DNA of 64,000 nucleotides, taken from contig JAYGXS010000002.1 in assembly GCA_036362985.1 (NCBI GenBank), positions 12,000,717 through 12,064,716 of the forward strand, read 5' to 3'. The notes under the pieces were generated by a model, which saw nothing but the letters and a program-made list of their open reading frames with translations, was not told the DNA's origin and ran no database searches. Shown piece by piece: positions 1 through 8,635 of the stretch (its first letter is position 1; every line of letters starts with the position of its first letter). Source of the DNA: Ligula intestinalis (lineage: Eukaryota; Platyhelminthes; Cestoda; Diphyllobothriidea; Diphyllobothriidae). The translations under genes and the position numbers were made by a program.

Positions 1-214
1 CGTAATGCTAAAACGTGTTCCCTATCAACACGTCGGAGTCATCATTCAGATTATTCTTGCCCTGCCTTTAAGTCAAACCCGCATTCCGTGCAGGTGCCAC
101 TTAGCTTGCTCAGTGGGCAACGTACCCGGGAGACTAAAGCTACTTGTTCGATCCCGTCTCCGGTCAACCTCACTACGTTGGCAAGCGATTCCTGGTATGA
201 TCTTCAGTAGGACA
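1..214. other. Unassigned edge sequence
   Basis: No repeat, RNA or coding signal recognised. Open frames here are short and have no protein-like composition. Confidence 0.5.
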
Positions 215-390
215 CTAGTGGTCGCTAGCGCTACTTGGATCCCATGATCAGCCGCGCGTGAATGCCCGCTGAATAAGCCCTTCTTACCACTCTGGCCTTC
301 CAATGACTGCTCTCTTCTCCCGAGGAACCGGGTCTTGAATTTCGCAGTCGTTAGGATTAACCTCATTAGGCTTAACACCACTGGATAACT
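215..390 (+). mobile_element. LTR-A, internally deleted solo LTR
   Basis: The start resembles the LTR-A head (TAGTGGTCGCTAGCGC) and the end carries the LTR-A tail: a GAATAA box, the segment CACTCTGGCCTTCC, then GAACCGGGTCTTGAA and AGGCTTAACACC. The middle is missing compared with ~360-470 bp copies elsewhere. I saw no target duplication. Orientation follows the full copies at 26145 and 45818. Confidence 0.7.
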
Positions 391-566
391 CTGTCCGAAA
401 AAGTACTAACGTTGGGCAACTGATTGCTATAAACTCCCGTAGCGAGCAGCTACATTAGGGCACTAAAGATATAGCCGGTGATTTCCTTTCGGGAGTCTCT
501 GGAATTTCGGTTAAAGCGTTGTAATTCCAATTGCGGACTGGCTCCACTTAAAACGCCGTTGAGCTT

Positions 567-700
567 CAGTGGAACCTCTTTTAACGAGTTTAATTCATTC
601 CGGCGCTGAGCTCACCATGTGAAACACTCGTCTTGCGAAACGTAGCCAATAAAACTTATCCAGTTAATATTCTCTGCTAACGTAATGCAAATGAGATATT
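567..700 (+). mobile_element. pogo/Tigger-like transposon end (fragment)
   Basis: Begins CAGTGGAACCTCTTTTAACG and continues into a segment with GAAACACTCGTCTTGCG. The same segment recurs at 47686-47800 behind CAGTGGAGCCTC. A CAGTGGA(A/G)CCTC start is typical of pogo/Tigger-type terminal inverted repeats. I cannot find the opposite end, so this is a fragment and the superfamily is an inference. Confidence 0.45.
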
Positions 701-1195
701 TCCAGTCAGCTTATTGTTTTTTTTTAAATTAAAAATGAAGCGGTTTCAATTTTAGCTGTGATTTATGGGGAGTTAAAGCTCCGTGGGAAGGCTTTGGAGC
801 CGAGGCCTTCAACCGACGTATTCATTTCATGATTACTGAGAGCCTTCTTGAAAATTTTTTTGTTCACTTCAAACGCCGAGACTGTCCAAATTATTATTTC
901 CTCACAATTGTTCTGTAACCGTCATCTTTACCTATTATTTAAAGATGGACTTGTCATGACTATTTCATTAAGAATAGAATGTAGGCAATTTTTATTCTAA
1001 ATTTCTCGCCATCCAAGCTGCCGCTAGGTTTGTAAAATTTCAAGGGGTTTATCGCCGTAATATGCGTTCTGTTGTATGACTTCCTGTATAGCCGGGGATC
1101 TGAATTTGACCTGCACTCCTCTGTGACTTGTTTTTAGCGGATATTGGAGGAAGGACAAGCATTTTCAGCGAGGCGGTTGGATAGTAAAGGCTGTA
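701..1195. other. AT-rich anonymous DNA
   Basis: No repeated or coding sequence recognised. Several short T and A runs. Confidence 0.5.
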
Positions 1196-1292
1196 AGACA
1201 CTACCGACAAAGACTAGGGAGACTGGAATCGCTATTTCTGACTTATTAGCCGTCATCAGCCAACCATATCCAGCTCCAGGTATTTGCGATAC
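1196..1292 (-). mobile_element. SINE-A body fragment
   Basis: Matches the SINE-A body on the minus strand: the sequence reads GGAGACTGGAATCGCTATTT then GACTTATTAGCCGTCATCAG, as in the copies at 16005 and 30620. The tRNA-like head is missing. Confidence 0.65.
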
Positions 1293-1314
1293 CTCAGAAT
1301 TGGTCCTGAGACGA

Positions 1315-1672
1315 GTTTTTCGAGGTGTGTTAAAGCTAAGAAGGTTTAACCCTAACGGCTGCGATCTTCCAGGCCCGGTTCCTTAGGAGAGGAGGGAAGT
1401 CTTGGGAAAGCCAGATTGTTAGGAAGAGTATATTATGTACCGAATGAATCAGAGAATAGGTAGTAGGAAATTCAGTACCAGACGACCGCACTAGCCAGCG
1501 GACGGTGGCTGAAGTGAGGTCTGCTCGGCAGTCGTCACACAGTCTGTGTGAGTCGGCCTGTGATTGACTGTTACAGAGGCCGGAAGCAGCAAGCCTTCCC
1601 AAAGTACACATCGACTTGAGCTAGTCACGACAGGCGTTCACAAGTGCATTTCGTGTGGAGCTAGTCAGTACA
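1315..1672 (-). mobile_element. LTR-A solo LTR
   Basis: Near full-length copy of about 358 bp. On the minus strand it runs from TGTACTGACTAGC to a tail with CCTTCTTAGC-type sequence and CTCGA. It contains the conserved GGCCCGGTTCCTTAGGAGAG block seen from its reverse side and the paired ~40-bp head subrepeats (CACAAGTGCATTTCGTGTGG). The flanking tetramers AGTT and AGTG differ by one base, so a target duplication is not proven. Confidence 0.8.
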
Positions 1673-1678
1673 AGTGCG

Positions 1679-1830
1679 TTCTGTAACCGATTGGTGAGCG
1701 TCCACCTGCCAATGTTAATCTTTCCGATCGAAACTGGAGAAAAGCTCTTGACATGCAGTGGGTTAGAGCGTTGGACTTCTAACCAGCAGGTCGTGGGTTA
1801 GAGCCTCGCGTACTGCACCATCTGGAGTTG
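1679..1830 (+). mobile_element. SINE-A copy with tRNA-like head
   Basis: A tRNA-like head lies at about 1755-1815, with the A-box-like GGGTTAGAGCG and the B-box-like CGTGGGTTAGAGCC. The preceding stretch (GATTGGTGAGCGTCCACC) matches the 3' unit of other SINE-A copies at 7680 and 11000, so two units may be joined here. The B box is degenerate, so it is not a working tRNA gene. Confidence 0.6.
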
Positions 1831-2149
1831 AGTATGTTAGGAGCCATCCTAACAGACTTGCTTGTATGCAGCCTTGGCGAGACACCCATGTTCCGCCCAC
1901 ACACACACATAAAGCATGTGGTGATGCAGCGCGCAGCTGCGGCTAGGCTTAGGACCCTAACATGCCAGCCAGATAAATCAGATAGGCTAATCGAATCGCT
2001 ACTCGCTGGAGGATACAATCTGATTGGTCCGATCTTGTAACGCTTGCTTGCTTAAATATCCTGTACTAGATGCGCAAGAAAGACTTCAGTTCTTGCGCCC
2101 TCGTTCTCCTTGAAACAAAGCGTCTAGGACGGCAAAAATGTTGGCTTTT
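1831..2149. other. Anonymous DNA
   Basis: No supported feature. A 79-codon minus-strand frame here has no recognisable family. Confidence 0.5.
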
Positions 2150-2335
2150 GGCAGCATTACAACCGGTTATGGCTGATTGATGCCGGTTAATAGGCCAAAA
2201 ATGGTAATTTAAGTCCCCCTTGTTTTTTCCCGATTATGTCTTTCTGCCTCTAACATGCTAGCAGCTGAGCGGCCGCTGGCGGGGCTCGAAAGTGTGCCCC
2301 GAGGCGCGACAGAATGAGTAAACTTCTCGAGAGCT
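2150..2335 (+). mobile_element. SINE-A body
   Basis: Reads GGCTGATTGATGCCGGTTAA, GGCCAAAAATGG and later CTGGCGGGGCTCGAAAGTG. This is the same order of segments as the SINE-A copies at 7530-7690 and 10868-10970. No head is present. Confidence 0.6.
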
Positions 2336-2640
2336 AGTTGCTACCTCGACACCAGAAGGATCCCCAAACCACATGTCTGGGAGGACGGAATGAATGGTAA
2401 CAACTTAACTGAGCTCAAGTAGCTTTACAGTAGCCGCTGCAAGCGCCGCTTACAAAAGCCAGCCGCGTAGGTGCAAAACTGAGACTGTGTAAAGTTTTGG
2501 CTGTGGGATGGGTAATCATTCGGCTGCCACCAATAAAATGAGGCGGAAGTATCGATTACCTACGAGCGTACGCGCGGTGAGTTGACAGCGAGCGTGTGAA
2601 AGGACAATAGCGCGCAGCGAATGAGGCTTGGCGAACGAAG
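2336..2640. other. Anonymous GC-rich DNA
   Basis: Nothing recognised. Confidence 0.5.
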
Positions 2641-3180
2641 GCAGTGTGGGATACTATGCAATCCAGTCGGATAATAGATGATAAAACGTATCCCAACGGA
2701 TATAAACTGGTAGATATGATAAGGCGTAGAAGGCCAGATTGTTAGGGCTTATGTTATAAGGTGTAACAAGCGTAGAATGTAAGCAATAGGCAAGTGACTC
2801 CCAGACAAGTGCAGTCCAACAATGAATGGGCCGGAGTCCAGAGGCGCAGTCCGGAAAGTAGATCACCGGGTCCGGACAACTACTACCGAACGGTATATCG
2901 TCGGTTCTGGGAGTCACTGAGTGTAAACAACTCCCCCGCAGTAAGCTCCTGGCCTTGAGATTGGTTGGCCAGTGAGGCCAGACAGGGGGTGACCTTGAAA
3001 GGAATTTTTGACAATCTGGGGCATGTGAGCAAAGCATGGCTAGGAAATACAAGGTCACTTCAGCAGTATGAGTCAGCGCAGTTGCGCTGGGCGACAGATT
3101 CCCACAATCTCCGTCACCGATCGGTAAGCACCCATATACCAGCAGTAAAGGCTGTCCAGCCAGGAAAATAAGAGAACTGA
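2640..3180 (-). repeat. R4 interspersed repeat
   Basis: The minus strand of this segment aligns in order with 10160-10590 on the plus strand: GTCTGGCCTCACTGGCCAA, GCGGGGGAGTTGTTTACACT, then GGGAGTCACTTGCCTATTGC, then CTTACATTCTACGCTTGTT, ending near TATCCCACA. A 178-codon frame spans it, but the other copy is not open in that frame, so I treat it as a repeat. It may be an LTR fragment; I cannot place it further. Confidence 0.6.
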
Positions 3181-3640
3181 TTGGCCCCACATCCAGACGT
3201 TTTACACCTGATAAGGCTCAAGCGATATGATGGAATCTCAATTCATCTGGTGGCGCCTTCAACGTTGTGCGCAACCACCTGGAATTATCAAAGACCCATT
3301 GGGGGATGGTCTTTCTAGTCACCCCAATCATCTGACCAATTCATGTGGATCGAATCCGTGTTTGCATTGGACAAACCAGTCGCCACCGAAGAGCGCAGTC
3401 GTTGGTCCTAGACTGCCAAATACAGGAGCGAGGCGAACCAAGCGAGGCCATATCACCCAAAATCGTAGAATTTTCTACGTAGGATTCTGTCACCAGGGTT
3501 GGTACGCTACCGTTAACGGTCGGTCGGTCGCTGAAATGTGTGGCAGGCTACTCGGCGAGGCAGCAGCGATGCACTTCGCCTTACTAGATCACTGTTTGCA
3601 TCGCCTGTGACTAGCCCTCCGCCTAGCGACCTTGTGACAC
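3181..3640. other. Anonymous DNA
   Basis: No supported feature. A 127-codon plus-strand frame at 3227-3610 has no recognisable domain. Confidence 0.5.
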
Positions 3641-4400
3641 CGATGGATACGTTGGCCCACACCGATACACTGTCACCTCTCACCCAGCCAGCTAGCTGGC
3701 GACGATGGTCTGACCTGTGTGCATGACTACGACTTCTGTCCTGCTTGAACGCCCCTCACGTAGTCTGCCTGACCTTACTTTGAAAACTCTCTGCTGACGA
3801 CCCTTACACTGTGGGAGGTCATCGCCAAATTGTTTTCTATTTCAGCACTGCACCCATCTGACCTCAGGCGATCGACAGCTAGGCGGTAACCTGTTGTTGG
3901 CGGTGGGGGAGAGAGTTAGGTCTACCCTCAGTGCATTTATTTGCTCACTATAAACAAGCTGATACGCTTAAAACTATCGCGGTGCGCTTAAAGCCGTGGC
4001 TTGGAGGGTTGGGATGGGCTAACTTGGACACCGCAGTCGGCCCAGTGCGTCTTTTTGTGTGAAGTGGCTAACTGCAGGCTGAGAGTCAGACTCAATGGCT
4101 TCTTAACGTGGCCTTTATGGCGCTCCCAGTCGAAAGTCTACCTAGCGAGACATACTGTTGGTACGCGTGTTGAAGGTTGGTCGCACCAGCCGCCTGCGCC
4201 TTCCCGAATTTCCGGCCTTCTTGACTTTTGCCCTGACACCGGTTCCCGGTGTGGGAGTGGTGGGAGATTGGAGTAGATTCTCCACGAGTCTACTTTCGCT
4301 GTATAGCTCGCCGGAGTCACCGCGTTGCTTCAACTCGTTTAAGCTTGTGGTGGAAACCGGCGAAATCGACAGTCAAACTGTCGATCGATATGTTGGCCCA
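3640..4400 (+). repeat. R3 repeat with partial internal duplication
   Basis: Segments in order: TAGGCGGTAACCTGTTG, ATAAACAAGCTGATACGCTT, CCGTGGCTTGGAGGGTTG, GACACCGCAGTCGGCCCAGT, ATGGCGCTCCCAGTCG, CGGCCTTCTTGACTTTTG, then GCGAAATCGACAGTC. The same order occurs at 13340-13930. The stretch 3640-3815 recurs imperfectly at 4390-4575 (shared GAAAACTCTCTGCTGACGAC). The 62536-62861 fragment of this family is flanked by a 13-bp duplication, which suggests spread by target-primed reverse transcription. Confidence 0.65.
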
Positions 4401-4575
4401 AGCTGTTTAATCCCGGCTCCGACACACTGCCACGTCTCACATTGCCAGCCACAGCCATCGACGATGACATGTGTGGATGACTGTTCTGCCTGTACGCCCC
4501 CCCCCCCCATGGCAGTCTGCCGGACCTTACTTCGAAAACTCTCTGCTGACGACCCTTCTTACCGTGGGAAATCTA
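4390..4575 (+). repeat. Partial duplicate of R3 5' part
   Basis: Aligns with 3640-3815; both end in GAAAACTCTCTGCTGACGAC followed by CCTT. It holds a run of 12 C at about 4497-4508. Confidence 0.6.
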
Positions 4576-5515
4576 AGCCCTGTTTGTAATCACCACGCCA
4601 CACTCGTGAGGTCCAATATCGATTTAGAGGAGGAGGTGGAGAAAGATCAAGACATCAGTGGAAGTCTGATATGCTGTACAGGAAAGGCCGTGGTAGTCAG
4701 AGGCCTCGATGTGTGACAAGCTGCGTGGGCCTGTGTACGCGCGCGCGTCGATGTGCTAGCGTGGCGTGGTTGTGGGCATACGTCACGTGAGAATCAGTCA
4801 GTCAGTCAGTGTCCTTTTGGTCAGCTGATGGGGTGACAACAGGATTTGACTGTCCCACAGGGGCTGTAGGCGGGCCATCCGTCCGTCAGCTCCAGATGTG
4901 TGATCACGTGTGCTCGACCTCTGGCAAATCGATTTTAAATGGGCATTCGGAAACTCGCCGGTCGTCAGTTTATCTTACCGTGGTTAACATCAACTAATTA
5001 TGAATTTTGCTTTTACAAATCTCTCTTCAAATTACCCGAAGTTCAGCTTTAACAGGCCTTTACTGTGATGCCAAGCTACTTTTCCGCGAGGGGCCACTGT
5101 AAAAGCAGGTATCAGTTGCGCGCGCGCAGTCTTGTTATGGGGGGTTTTCATTACTTTGCAGGTTACGACTGGGTACGCTGTTCCAAGCTAGCAGAGATCT
5201 AAACTTGACCCAGTACTGCGCGGTTTTCGTGAACTGAGTTAATCCACCGTGGTGCCGTCGTATTAGCGTAATCTCATTGTTTGGTGCCTTGCAGCACACG
5301 TGTGTCGAATAGAAAAAGTACAGAAAGCTCTTCAGAACATAGGCCTATCAGGTCCGGCCCAAATGTTTCCGAAAACACACGTTGAATGATAGTGGGACTG
5401 AACCTGTTGGGATGCTTTTATTTCACGAATGGATGGGAATGTTCGAGTGGCCGGTGCGGGTTTGTGTAAGGAAGGAAAAGAAGAAGATTATGAACACTGG
5501 CCAAGCACCAGAAAC
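4576..5515. other. Anonymous DNA with simple repeats
   Basis: Contains an alternating CG stretch (ACGCGCGCGCGTCG near 4738), a (CAGT)4-like tract at about 4795-4810, and GCGCGCGC near 5118. No coding or transposon homology recognised. Confidence 0.5.
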
Positions 5516-5745
5516 ATGTGTTTATTGCTTCAGAGTTCTCAAACTCCTTTATAAGACCATCGTCAGCGGTGAAATCAAAAATCGATCAAATGACAGATAT
5601 ATAGAGGTTATTAGCCAATCAATTATCAGGGAAACAGGTCTCACGATGACTTGCAGACTTCTGCATTCCGTGCCTGACCAATTAATTGATTAACTGAGTT
5701 CTCGATGAAGGCCCAGGTTGGCCTCAAACACTTGTCTTTCTAAGG
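5516..5745. mobile_element. Pair of PLE-like 3' tails in divergent orientation
   Basis: On the minus strand, CTGACGATGGTCTTATAAAG is followed by AACTCTGAAGCAATAAACAC, which has the layout of PLE tails (CTGANGA, small hairpin, GAA, AATAAA). On the plus strand at 5699-5740, GTTCTCGATGAAGGCCCAGG and CCTCAAACACTTG look like a second, decayed tail. No GIY-YIG coding remains lie between them. Confidence 0.45.
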
Positions 5746-6125
5746 AGAGGCAAGGCAGAACGACCACAATCTACACCTAAAAATTGGATGGCTGTATAAG
5801 AGTGTAGTGGATGAACGGTCATTTCGTATTCCAACAGTAGTATCCTAGCCGTAGTAATTTAAAATTAAGGAAGCAACCAGGGCAAGCATTGATGTCATCC
5901 GAGTCTCAAACACCTGCTCTACTCAGAATAGCAAACATCCCGGTCGCCGCTCCTAGTTGAGATCGATGGAACACCGGCCCAGATCTGACTCCAATCAGTG
6001 TCATTTCTGATCAAATATTAACGCCAGTGATAGTACCAGCACTTCAATCATTCAGATACACCGCTAGAAGCAGCAGTATAAACAGTAGTCGCAGTAGGAG
6101 AAATACGAGACTCGGGCTCCTCGAA
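5746..6125. other. Anonymous DNA
   Basis: Nothing recognised. Confidence 0.5.
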
Positions 6126-6472
6126 CCTTTCTGGGCATCTACTATAGGTGAGTGAGGGTAGATAGTGCAGTAGTGCCGGCGCAAAAGGCTCCTGTCACTT
6201 AAGACATTTTGATTTTGATTCAATGTACATAAACCTCAGAAAGGCTTTGAAAAAGCACCAACCACCAGAGCCTACTACTGACCATGGATGACGAACCATT
6301 ATTGATTTTTCGGCATGTTTAATGATGCGCAACATTCTTTGCATATTTCCCTCAAGTCCGACGACGACCTGGTGTGCCGGCGTCGAAAATTTACAATAAA
6401 GTTCGTTCCTGTTTCCCAAAGAATCTTTTCGCTCAAACTTAAGACTAAGTTAGACGGTGTTTCTGGCTGCAT
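6126..6472 (+). repeat. Short interspersed repeat, interrupted by a PLE insertion
   Basis: CATCTACTATAGG, GAGTGAGGGTAGA, AGTGCAGTAGT and CGGTGTTTCTGGCTGCAT occur here and uninterrupted at 40406-40500. Here the repeat is split by 231 bp at 6206-6436. Confidence 0.75.
6206..6436 (+). mobile_element. PLE-like 3' end insertion with 9-bp target duplication
   Basis: The insert is flanked by ACTTAAGAC at 6197-6205 and 6437-6445. The matching site at about 40466-40474 (ACTAAAGAC) is uninterrupted, giving an empty-site comparison inside the window. The 3' part reads CCGACGACGACCTGGTGTGC, then CGGCGTCGAAAATTTACAAT and AAAG, the same layout as the PLE tail near 18915-18965. It is best read as a short 5'-truncated retro-insertion. 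Confidence 0.7.
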
Positions 6473-6769
6473 TATTTGAATGGCGGTGACAACCCCTGCC
6501 ACAGCCTCAGTCGCCGACATCACCTCCGCTGACATGCCACCTATTATCTCCGCCCCTTCCACCAGCAATGGAGACTTGAGTTTAACCTGTCCTCATTGCG
6601 ATAGCATAGTCGCCTCACGCGTCGGCGTGGTCGGTCTCCTGCGAATACATCGCACACAGAGGCTGGATAACCAGTGCCTGGAGCACTACCATAGAGCGGA
6701 GCCTATCACCGCCCTTGCAGAGCCTACTCAGTCCTATGCGTAGCTATGACAGCGGATTTCGCCGCGATG
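6473..6769 (+). pseudogene. RTE-type LINE C2H2 zinc-finger tail, copy 1
   Basis: The frame at 6480-6743 gives an 87-residue peptide with LTCPHCDSIVASR and LRIHRTQ. The layout resembles the C-terminal zinc-finger units of RTE-type LINE polyproteins in tapeworms and flukes, where the finger usually reads C-x2-C, about 12 residues, H-x3-H. Here the first zinc-binding His (usually in GHLRIH) is replaced, giving GLLRIH, so the finger cannot bind normally. Copy 2 at 8191-8490 is nearly identical and breaks off at the same base on both sides (TTTGAATGGCGG to GCGATGCTG), so the 297-bp block seems to have moved or been duplicated as a unit. Family assignment is from recall of typical sequences. Confidence 0.65.
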
Positions 6770-6869
6770 CTGACACACCCTACACATCCATCAGCATTCC
6801 CATCCTCCGCCCTGAAATCGGCGTGACCATTAGCAGCAGCAACAACAGCACAAGTACAGGCAGATAGTA

Positions 6870-7055
6870 AAACCGGCAACTGCCAAACGCTCTAACCATT
6901 GAGCTACCAACTCGCAGTCTTGCCGGGTTAGGTTGAGGGATATTGACACTGACTGATAAACCTAACCCGGCAAGACAGCGACCTCGTGGCTTAATGGTTA
7001 GGGCGTTTGACTCTGATCAAAGACGTCACGAGTTCGAGGCCCGGGTGGAACCGTA
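6870..7055. mobile_element. Two SINE-A tRNA-like heads, head to head
   Basis: The minus-strand head (about 6882-6941) and plus-strand head (about 6958-7050) form an inverted repeat of about 60 bp around a short spacer. Each carries AACCTAACCCGGCAAGAC before the tRNA-like part, then an A-box-like (GGTAGCTCAATGGTTAGAG or GTGGCTTAATGGTTAGGG). The plus copy also has a B-box-like GAGTTCGAGGCCC. The minus copy is cut short. Confidence 0.7.
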
Positions 7056-7447
7056 TCTGTCTGTTTATTAATGCGAAGCATAGGCTATATATCAGAGAGG
7101 ATGGATGAAAGAAAATGCAGGTAGATTGATACAGTCTGTTCCGGGCTCATTCTGACTCCATTCAACCAATCATAACCCCGCCTACCAGCTGGAATCGGAA
7201 ACAAAAATATTTGCTCGAGTACGACGCAGGTAGTCCACAGACACTTGGTCTAACAAATGGGTCATTAGCACTTCCTCGATCTGAAGTTAATCAGTACCTC
7301 ATCACCTATTATCCTTTGTCGCTACAGATCAGGTTTTTATTTAAATAGGTATGAGTGAATTCCGACCTATCGGCTTTCCGAAGCAAACGCCTATTATTAG
7401 CTGAATTGCTGAGTCCTATATGTTAAACTTTTTATTCTCATGTAATC
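7056..7447. other. Anonymous AT-rich DNA
   Basis: Nothing recognised. Confidence 0.5.
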
Positions 7448-7695
7448 AGAGGTAATGGTTAAGGCGCGTTTGACTCTGACCAAAGTAGTTGTGAGTTCGA
7501 GGCTCTGGTGGGGTGCCACTTGGTTCTGGGTATGACAGGCTGACGACGGCTAATAAGCCGGAAACGGCCATTCCAGTCTCCCTTGTCTTTGCCGGTAATA
7601 CTATCTGCCTATACTACCAGCTGTTATGGCTGTCAGGATCTCCAGCGGGCCCAAGACAGAGCGGGTGAAATGAGTTCCGTTAGCGGTCGGGTGAA
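7448..7695 (+). mobile_element. SINE-A copy, near full length
   Basis: tRNA-like head with GGTTAAGGCGCGTTTGACTC and B-box-like GTGAGTTCGAGGC, then the conserved body: GGCTGACGACGGCTAATAAG, CCATTCCAGTCTCCCTTG, GGTAATACTATCTGCCTA and the 3' unit GAGTTCCGTTAGCGGTCGGG. The same order is seen, reversed, at 30550-30790. This copy defines the family layout best. Confidence 0.75.
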
Positions 7696-7769
7696 CGTTC
7701 ATCAGTGAGCACAGGCACAGTCGACTTGATACATCCCGATCTATTCTGCCCTGATTTGTACCGTAAGCA

Positions 7770-7905
7770 TCAGCTGCTTGTGAATCTATCGCATAGAGAG
7801 ACTGGTGAACCAGTGCCGGAGGGGCCCGAAGTACAGTCACCGCCCCCGTCCCAACTGTACATGCACATCCACACACACCGCATAAGCCTAGTAGGCCACA
7901 TGCGC
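7770..7905 (+). pseudogene. RTE-type LINE zinc-finger remnant
   Basis: The plus-strand frame reads HRETGEPVPEGPEVQ, then HTHRISLVGHMRF. This matches the inter-finger linker and second-finger part of the RTE-type tail (HRTETGEPVPG linker, then THRxGLxGHMRIH). The first Cys pair is lost (LYMHIH in place of LHCPHC), so it is a relic. It lies just upstream of copy 2 of the zinc-finger block but in a different state of decay. Confidence 0.6.
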
Positions 7906-8055
7906 TTCAATGAAATCCTGCAGTGGATCACCGCCAGCTGTACCACGCTTCCACATCTCTCCACCCTAGCATCTACATCATACATGGTCAAGCTCAGCAC
8001 GTATTTGCTATCAGCAGCTCTCACCTGGCTGGGAAGTAGGATACCTAGCTCCTTG

Positions 8056-8185
8056 CCAATACAAGCGAACATCCGTGTCCCAGGAAGCAATTGAGAAGAA
8101 GAAGACTCGATCGCTGCGACAATATGTTTATTCGCCTGACATTTCGATATCCGTCGCAGATTCGTCATCAGCGACATGAGTTGCA
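8056..8185 (-). mobile_element. PLE-like 3' tail (minus member of inverted pair)
   Basis: On the minus strand: CTGATGACGAATCTGCGACG, GATATCGAAATGTCAGGCG, AATAAACATATTGTC, GCGATCGAGTC, then a TTC tract and CCTGGGACACGG. The core CTGATGA with a short hairpin and GAAATGTC is at 8138-8171. It is the inverted partner of 8496-8580. Confidence 0.65.
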
Positions 8186-8190
8186 GAAAG

Positions 8191-8490
8191 GTTTGAATGG
8201 CGGTGACAACCCCTGCCACAGCCTCAGTCGCCGACATCACCTCCGCTGACATGCCACCTGTTATCCCCGCCCCTTCCACCAGCAATGGAGACTTGAGTTT
8301 AACCTGTCCTCATTGCGATAGCATAGTCGCCTCACGCGTCGGCCTGGTCGGTATCCTGCGAATACATCGCACACAGAGACTGGATAGTCAGTGCCTAGAG
8401 CACCAACATAGAGCGGAGCCTACCACCGCCCTTGTAGAGCCTTCTCAGTCCTATGCGTAGCTATGACAGCGGATTTCGCCGCGATGCTGC
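8191..8490 (+). pseudogene. RTE-type LINE C2H2 zinc-finger tail, copy 2
   Basis: Nearly identical to 6473-6769 with a few substitutions. The frame at 8197-8460 gives the finger LTCPHCDSIVASR and GILRIHRTQ; again the first zinc-binding His is gone (Ile here, Leu in copy 1), so both copies probably descend from finger-defective sequence. It lies exactly between two divergent PLE tails. The ~300-bp unit ends at GCGATGCTG, as in copy 1. Confidence 0.65.
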
Positions 8491-8495
8491 TATTC

Positions 8496-8580
8496 ATGTC
8501 TCTGATGACGAATCCGCGACGGATATCGAAACGTCAGGCGAATAAACATATTGTCCCAGCGATCGAGTCTTCTTCTTCCA
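8496..8580 (+). mobile_element. PLE-like 3' tail with hammerhead-like core
   Basis: CTGATGA (8502-8508), hairpin ATCC-GCGAC-GGAT, then GAAACGTC (8528-8535) and AATAAA (8541-8546), followed by CCCAGCGATCGAGTC and a TTC tract. The same tail follows PLE coding remains at 34.8-35.26 kb, which is why I assign it to PLEs. Minimal hammerhead ribozymes in PLE flanking repeats are described in the literature; that this one cleaves is inference. Confidence 0.65.
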
Positions 8581-8635
8581 CTCAGCTCCTTTTTCATTTG
8601 GCTCCACTATTATATATGCTATCTGGGCCTGATAC

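Noticed and set aside
2654..3190. 178-codon minus-strand open frame
   Set aside because: It coincides with repeat R4; the other R4 copy is not open in this frame and the peptide shows no domain.
4158..4589. 143-codon plus-strand frame
   Set aside because: It runs through repeat R3 and the C12 run; the paralogous R3 copies do not keep it open.
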